NCBI GenBank assembly: GCA_016185205.1
Contig: JACPOA010000001.1
Location: 1 to 64,000, forward strand
Source of the DNA: Hyphomicrobiales bacterium
GTDB lineage: Bacteria; Pseudomonadota; Alphaproteobacteria; Rhizobiales; Xanthobacteraceae
Length of the DNA stretch: 64,000 nt
Direction of reading: 5' to 3'
Position numbers and translations under genes: made by a program. The first letter of the stretch is position 1. Each line of letters starts with the position of its first letter. Below, piece by piece: positions 60,875 to 64,000 of the stretch. The notes beneath the pieces are model-generated. The model worked only from the letters and a program-made list of their open reading frames with translations. It was not told the DNA's origin and did no database searches.

Positions 60875-63800
60875 GTGGCCAGCGACATTCTGATTGCCAA
60901 GGAGGCCAAGGATACCGGCGCGACGGCCCCCCGCGGCGCCGTCGGGCGCAAGCGCGCCACCAGCCTGGGCGAAGCCCCGCTGCGCTTCATCACCGCGGCC
61001 AGCCTGTTCGACGGCCACGACGCCTCGATCAACATCATGCGCCGCATCCTGCAGGCGCACGGTGCGGAGGTGGTCCATCTCGGCCACAATCGCTCGGTCG
61101 ACGACATCGTCACCGCCGCCATCCAGGAGGACGCCCACGCCATCGCCGTGAGCTCCTACCAGGGCGGCCACGTCGAATATTTCAAATACATGATCGACCT
61201 GCTGAAGGAACGCGGCGCCGGTCATGTCCGCGTCTTTGGCGGCGGCGGCGGCGTGATCGTGCGCGAGGAGATCGACGAGCTGCACGCCTATGGCGTCGCC
61301 CGCATCTACTCGCCCGAGGACGGCCAGCACATGGGCCTCGACGGCATGATCGCCGACATGGCCGAGCGCGCCCGCCAGGACTTGTGCGCGACGCAGCCCG
61401 CCGACCTCAATGGCTTGTTCAAGGGCGAGCACGGGACGCTGGCGCGCATCATCAGCGCCATCGAGGCGGGCCGCCTCAAGGACGGCCATTTGAGCAAGAT
61501 TCGCGAGGCGGCGGCGAAGGCGAAGAAGGCGCCGGTGCTCGGCATCACCGGCACCGGCGGCGCCGGCAAGTCGTCGCTGACCGACGAATTGATCCGCCGC
61601 TTGCGCCAGCACAGCGGCGAGCCGCGCATCGCCGTCATCGCCATCGATCCGATCCGCCGCAAGACCGGCGGCGCGCTGCTCGGCGACCGTATTCGCATGA
61701 ACGCCATCGCCGCGCCCAATATCTATTTCCGTTCGCTCACGACGCGCACCGCCGCCAACGAGGTGCCCGAGGCGCTGCTCGACATCATCGCCGCCTGCAA
61801 GGCGGCCGGCTTCGAACTGGTGATCGTCGAGACCCCCGGCATCGGCCAGGGCGACGCCGGCATCGTGCCGGTCTCCGACGTGTCGGTCTACGTCATGACG
61901 CCGGAATTCGGCGCGGCCAGCCAACTCGAAAAGATCGACATGCTCGACTACGCCGACGTGGTGGCGATCAACAAGTTCGACCGCCGCGGCGCGGCCGACG
62001 CGCTGCGCGACGTGTCCAAGCAGTATCAGCGCAACCACAAATTATTTTCCGCCAAGCCCGAGGACATGCCGGTGTTCGGCACCATCGCCTCGCGTTTCGA
62101 CGATCAGGGCGTCACGGCCTTGTCGCAGACTTTGCTGCGCGTCTTCAACGACAAGGGTTTCGGTGCGTGGCGCAGCGATCGCAAGCCGCTGCATATCCGC
62201 GCCAGCGAGCCGGGCGCCGCCATCGTGCCGCCGAAGCGCCAGCGCTATCTGGCCGAGGTGGCCGAATGCGTGCGCGGCTACCATAAGACGGTCGCCGAAC
62301 AGGTGGCGATCGCGCGCGAGCGCCAGCATTTGCGCGAAGCCAAGCGCATGCTGGAGGAGGCGGGCGCCGACACCGCCGCGCTTGAGGCCGCCTACCAGAA
62401 GCGCCAGCAGCAACTCGATCCGCGCGCCGGGCGGCTGATCGAACGCTGGCCGGAGGTGACGAAGGCCTATGCCGGCGACGAATACGTGGTGAAAATCCGC
62501 GGCCACGAGCGCCGCAACCGGCTGACTTACGAGACTCTGTCGGGCACCCGCATCCCCAAGGTGGCGCTGCCGAAATATCAGGACGAGGGCGAAATCCTCA
62601 AATGGCTGCTGAAGGAGAACGTGCCCGGCAGCTTCCCCTATACCGGCGGCGTGTTCGCCTTCAAGCGCGACAACGAGGACCCGACCCGCATGTTCGCGGG
62701 CGAGGGCGATCCGTTCCGCACCAACCAGCGGTTCAAATATCTATCCAAGGATTCGTCCGCCAAGCGGCTGTCGACCGCCTTCGATTCCGTCACGCTGTAC
62801 GGCTGGGACCCGGAGGAGAGGCCCGACATCTACGGCAAGGTGGGAAATTCCGGAGTCTCCATCGCCACGCTCGACGACATGAAGACGCTCTATGACGGCT
62901 TCGACCTGTGCGATCCGACCACCTCCGTCTCCATGACCATCAACGGGCCGGCGCCGACCATCCTCGCCATGTTCTTCAACACGGCGATCGACCAGCAGCT
63001 CGACAAGTTCCGAACTGAGAACAAGCGCGAGCCGAACGACGAGGAGGCGGAAAAAATCAGGGAGTGGACGCTGTCGAGCGTGCGCGGCACCGTGCAGGCC
63101 GACATCCTGAAAGAGGACCAGGGCCAGAACACCTGCATCTTCTCCACCGAATTCGCGCTACGGATGATGGCCGACATCCAGGAATATTTCGTGCAGCACG
63201 AGGTGCGCAATTTCTATTCGGTGTCGATCTCCGGCTACCACATCGCCGAAGCCGGCGCGAACCCGATCTCGCAGCTCGCCTTCACGATGGCCAACGGCTT
63301 CACCTATGTGGAGGCTTATCTGGCGCGCGGCATGCACATCGACAGCTTCGCGCCCAACCTGTCGTTCTTCTTCTCCAACGGCATGGACGCCGAATACAGC
63401 GTGCTCGGCCGCGTCGCGCGCCGCATCTGGGCAGCGGCCATGCGCTTCAAATACGGCGCCAACGAGCGCTCGCAGAAGCTCAAATACCACACCCAGACCT
63501 CCGGCCGCTCGCTGCACGCGCAGGAGATGGATTTCAACGACATCCGCACCACGCTGCAGGCGCTGATCGGCACCTACGATCACGCCAACTCCATGCACAC
63601 CAACGCCTATAACGAGGCGGTGACCACGCCGACGCGCGAGTCGGTGCGCCGCGCCATGGCGATCCAGCATATCCTCAACAAGGAATGGGGGCTGGCGAAA
63701 AACCAGAATCCCAACCAGGGCTCGTTCATCATCGAGGAACTGACCGATCTGGTGGAAGAGGCGGTGCTGAAGGAATTCGAGCGCATCTCCGAGCGCGGCG

Positions 63801-64000
63801 GCGTGCTCGGCGCCATGGAGACCGGCTATCAGCGCGGCAAGATTCAGGACGAGTCGCTGTTCTACGAGGGCAAGAAGCACGACGGCTCGCTGCCGATCGT
63901 CGGCGTCAACACCTTCCTCGACGAGCAGGCGCCGGCGACGACGATCACGCCCGAGCTCGCCCGCTCGACCGAGGAGGAAAAGCGCAGTCAGATCGCGCGC
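60875..64000 (+). CDS. icmF: Fused isobutyryl-CoA mutase / G-protein chaperone (IcmF), 3' end missing
   Basis: A single open frame of 1042 codons runs to the window edge (full IcmF is about 1,090 residues). Order: B12-binding domain ([12 protein letters not shown] with the cobalt-ligand His; G-G-G-G-G-V-I), a MeaI-type GTPase domain (G-T-G-G-A-G-K-S-S near residue 226; N-K-F-D near 365), a linker, and the acyl-CoA mutase TIM barrel ([13 protein letters not shown] near 785). It interconverts isobutyryl-CoA and butyryl-CoA (also pivalyl/isovaleryl) using adenosylcobalamin; the G domain loads and protects the cofactor. GTG 60875 follows GAGAGGACGAAA. Confidence 0.93.
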   Translation, partial: MASDILIAKEAKDTGATAPRGAVGRKRATSLGEAPLRFITAASLFDGHDASINIMRRILQAHGAEVVHLGHNRSVDDIVTAAIQEDAHAIAVSSYQGGHVEYFKYMIDLLKERGAGHVRVFGGGGGVIVREEIDELHAYGVARIYSPEDGQHMGLDGMIADMAERARQDLCATQPADLNGLFKGEHGTLARIISAIEAGRLKDGHLSKIREAAAKAKKAPVLGITGTGGAGKSSLTDELIRRLRQHSGEPRIAVIAIDPIRRKTGGALLGDRIRMNAIAAPNIYFRSLTTRTAANEVPEALLDIIAACKAAGFELVIVETPGIGQGDAGIVPVSDVSVYVMTPEFGAASQLEKIDMLDYADVVAINKFDRRGAADALRDVSKQYQRNHKLFSAKPEDMPVFGTIASRFDDQGVTALSQTLLRVFNDKGFGAWRSDRKPLHIRASEPGAAIVPPKRQRYLAEVAECVRGYHKTVAEQVAIARERQHLREAKRMLEEAGADTAALEAAYQKRQQQLDPRAGRLIERWPEVTKAYAGDEYVVKIRGHERRNRLTYETLSGTRIPKVALPKYQDEGEILKWLLKENVPGSFPYTGGVFAFKRDNEDPTRMFAGEGDPFRTNQRFKYLSKDSSAKRLSTAFDSVTLYGWDPEERPDIYGKVGNSGVSIATLDDMKTLYDGFDLCDPTTSVSMTINGPAPTILAMFFNTAIDQQLDKFRTENKREPNDEEAEKIREWTLSSVRGTVQADILKEDQGQNTCIFSTEFALRMMADIQEYFVQHEVRNFYSVSISGYHIAEAGANPISQLAFTMANGFTYVEAYLARGMHIDSFAPNLSFFFSNGMDAEYSVLGRVARRIWAAAMRFKYGANERSQKLKYHTQTSGRSLHAQEMDFNDIRTTLQALIGTYDHANSMHTNAYNEAVTTPTRESVRRAMAIQHILNKEWGLAKNQNPNQGSFIIEELTDLVEEAVLKEFERISERGGVLGAMETGYQRGKIQDESLFYEGKKHDGSLPIVGVNTFLDEQAPATTITPELARSTEEEKRSQIAR

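Overview
The window looks like a chromosome segment of a GC-rich alphaproteobacterium of the order Hyphomicrobiales (Rhizobiales), probably near Bradyrhizobium, Pseudolabrys or Xanthobacteraceae. The evidence is the gene order rpoZ - rsh - pdxJ - acpS - lepB - rnc - era - recO ... parC, gatCAB instead of a glutaminyl-tRNA synthetase, Rhizobiales-type porins, two small secreted DUF3551-type proteins, a Bpt-type aminoacyl-transferase, and family-typical intergenic palindromes. This assignment is inferred from gene content only.

Layout. 1-8.5 kb: a cut-off ISAs1-type transposase, a nitronate monooxygenase, a DmeF-like metal exporter, and gatC/gatA. These are separated from gatB by a VapC-type toxin-antitoxin pair and three small genes. 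8.5-11.7 kb: a compositionally odd GCGC-rich stretch ending at a 21-residue basic peptide gene, then small secreted proteins, a glutathione transferase and an XRE regulator. 11.8-22.3 kb is the most accessory-looking part. Two porin copies lie in inverted orientation. One has no signal peptide, start signals or recognisable promoter; the other is complete. Between them are a tyrosine recombinase, lineage-specific small secreted proteins, a TPR-methyltransferase, a 166-bp double-hairpin repeat and tRNA-Ser(GCT). 22.5-23.6 kb: a toxin-antitoxin locus whose toxin frame carries a premature TGA, followed by another HTH protein. 23.6-32.7 kb: housekeeping (lytic transglycosylase, dapA, mscL, smpB, sodC, peroxiredoxin, UDG, NYN nuclease, rpoZ). 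32.8-40 kb: a conserved block in which the (p)ppGpp synthetase/hydrolase gene is interrupted by an in-frame TGA between its two catalytic domains. 40-46.7 kb: an isochorismatase-type hydrolase divergent from a NodU/TobZ-type carbamoyltransferase, two secreted proteins and parC. 46.8-64 kb: a CPA2 antiporter with universal-stress domains, mntH, bpt, an RDD protein, ilvA, a CysH-type reductase, an EamA transporter, an NrfA-type pentahaem cytochrome behind an FNR/FixK-like box, a molybdenum hydroxylase large subunit, hemB and most of a fused acyl-CoA mutase (icmF) that runs off the right edge.

Genes that probably work together: gatC, gatA and gatB form the tRNA-dependent amidotransferase. lepB-rnc-era is a translationally coupled run, with recO behind it. 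SodC, a VOC protein and a peroxiredoxin sit around one divergent promoter. Both toxin-antitoxin loci have perfect palindromes just upstream.

Most notable observations: the split rsh gene; a 166-bp composite element (two same-architecture hairpins joined by a conserved 13-nt linker) found twice, each time in the same orientation just upstream of a start codon; the inverted porin pair, which looks like an expressed locus plus a silent cassette; and a 45-nt palindrome that abuts stop codons in the same orientation three times out of three.
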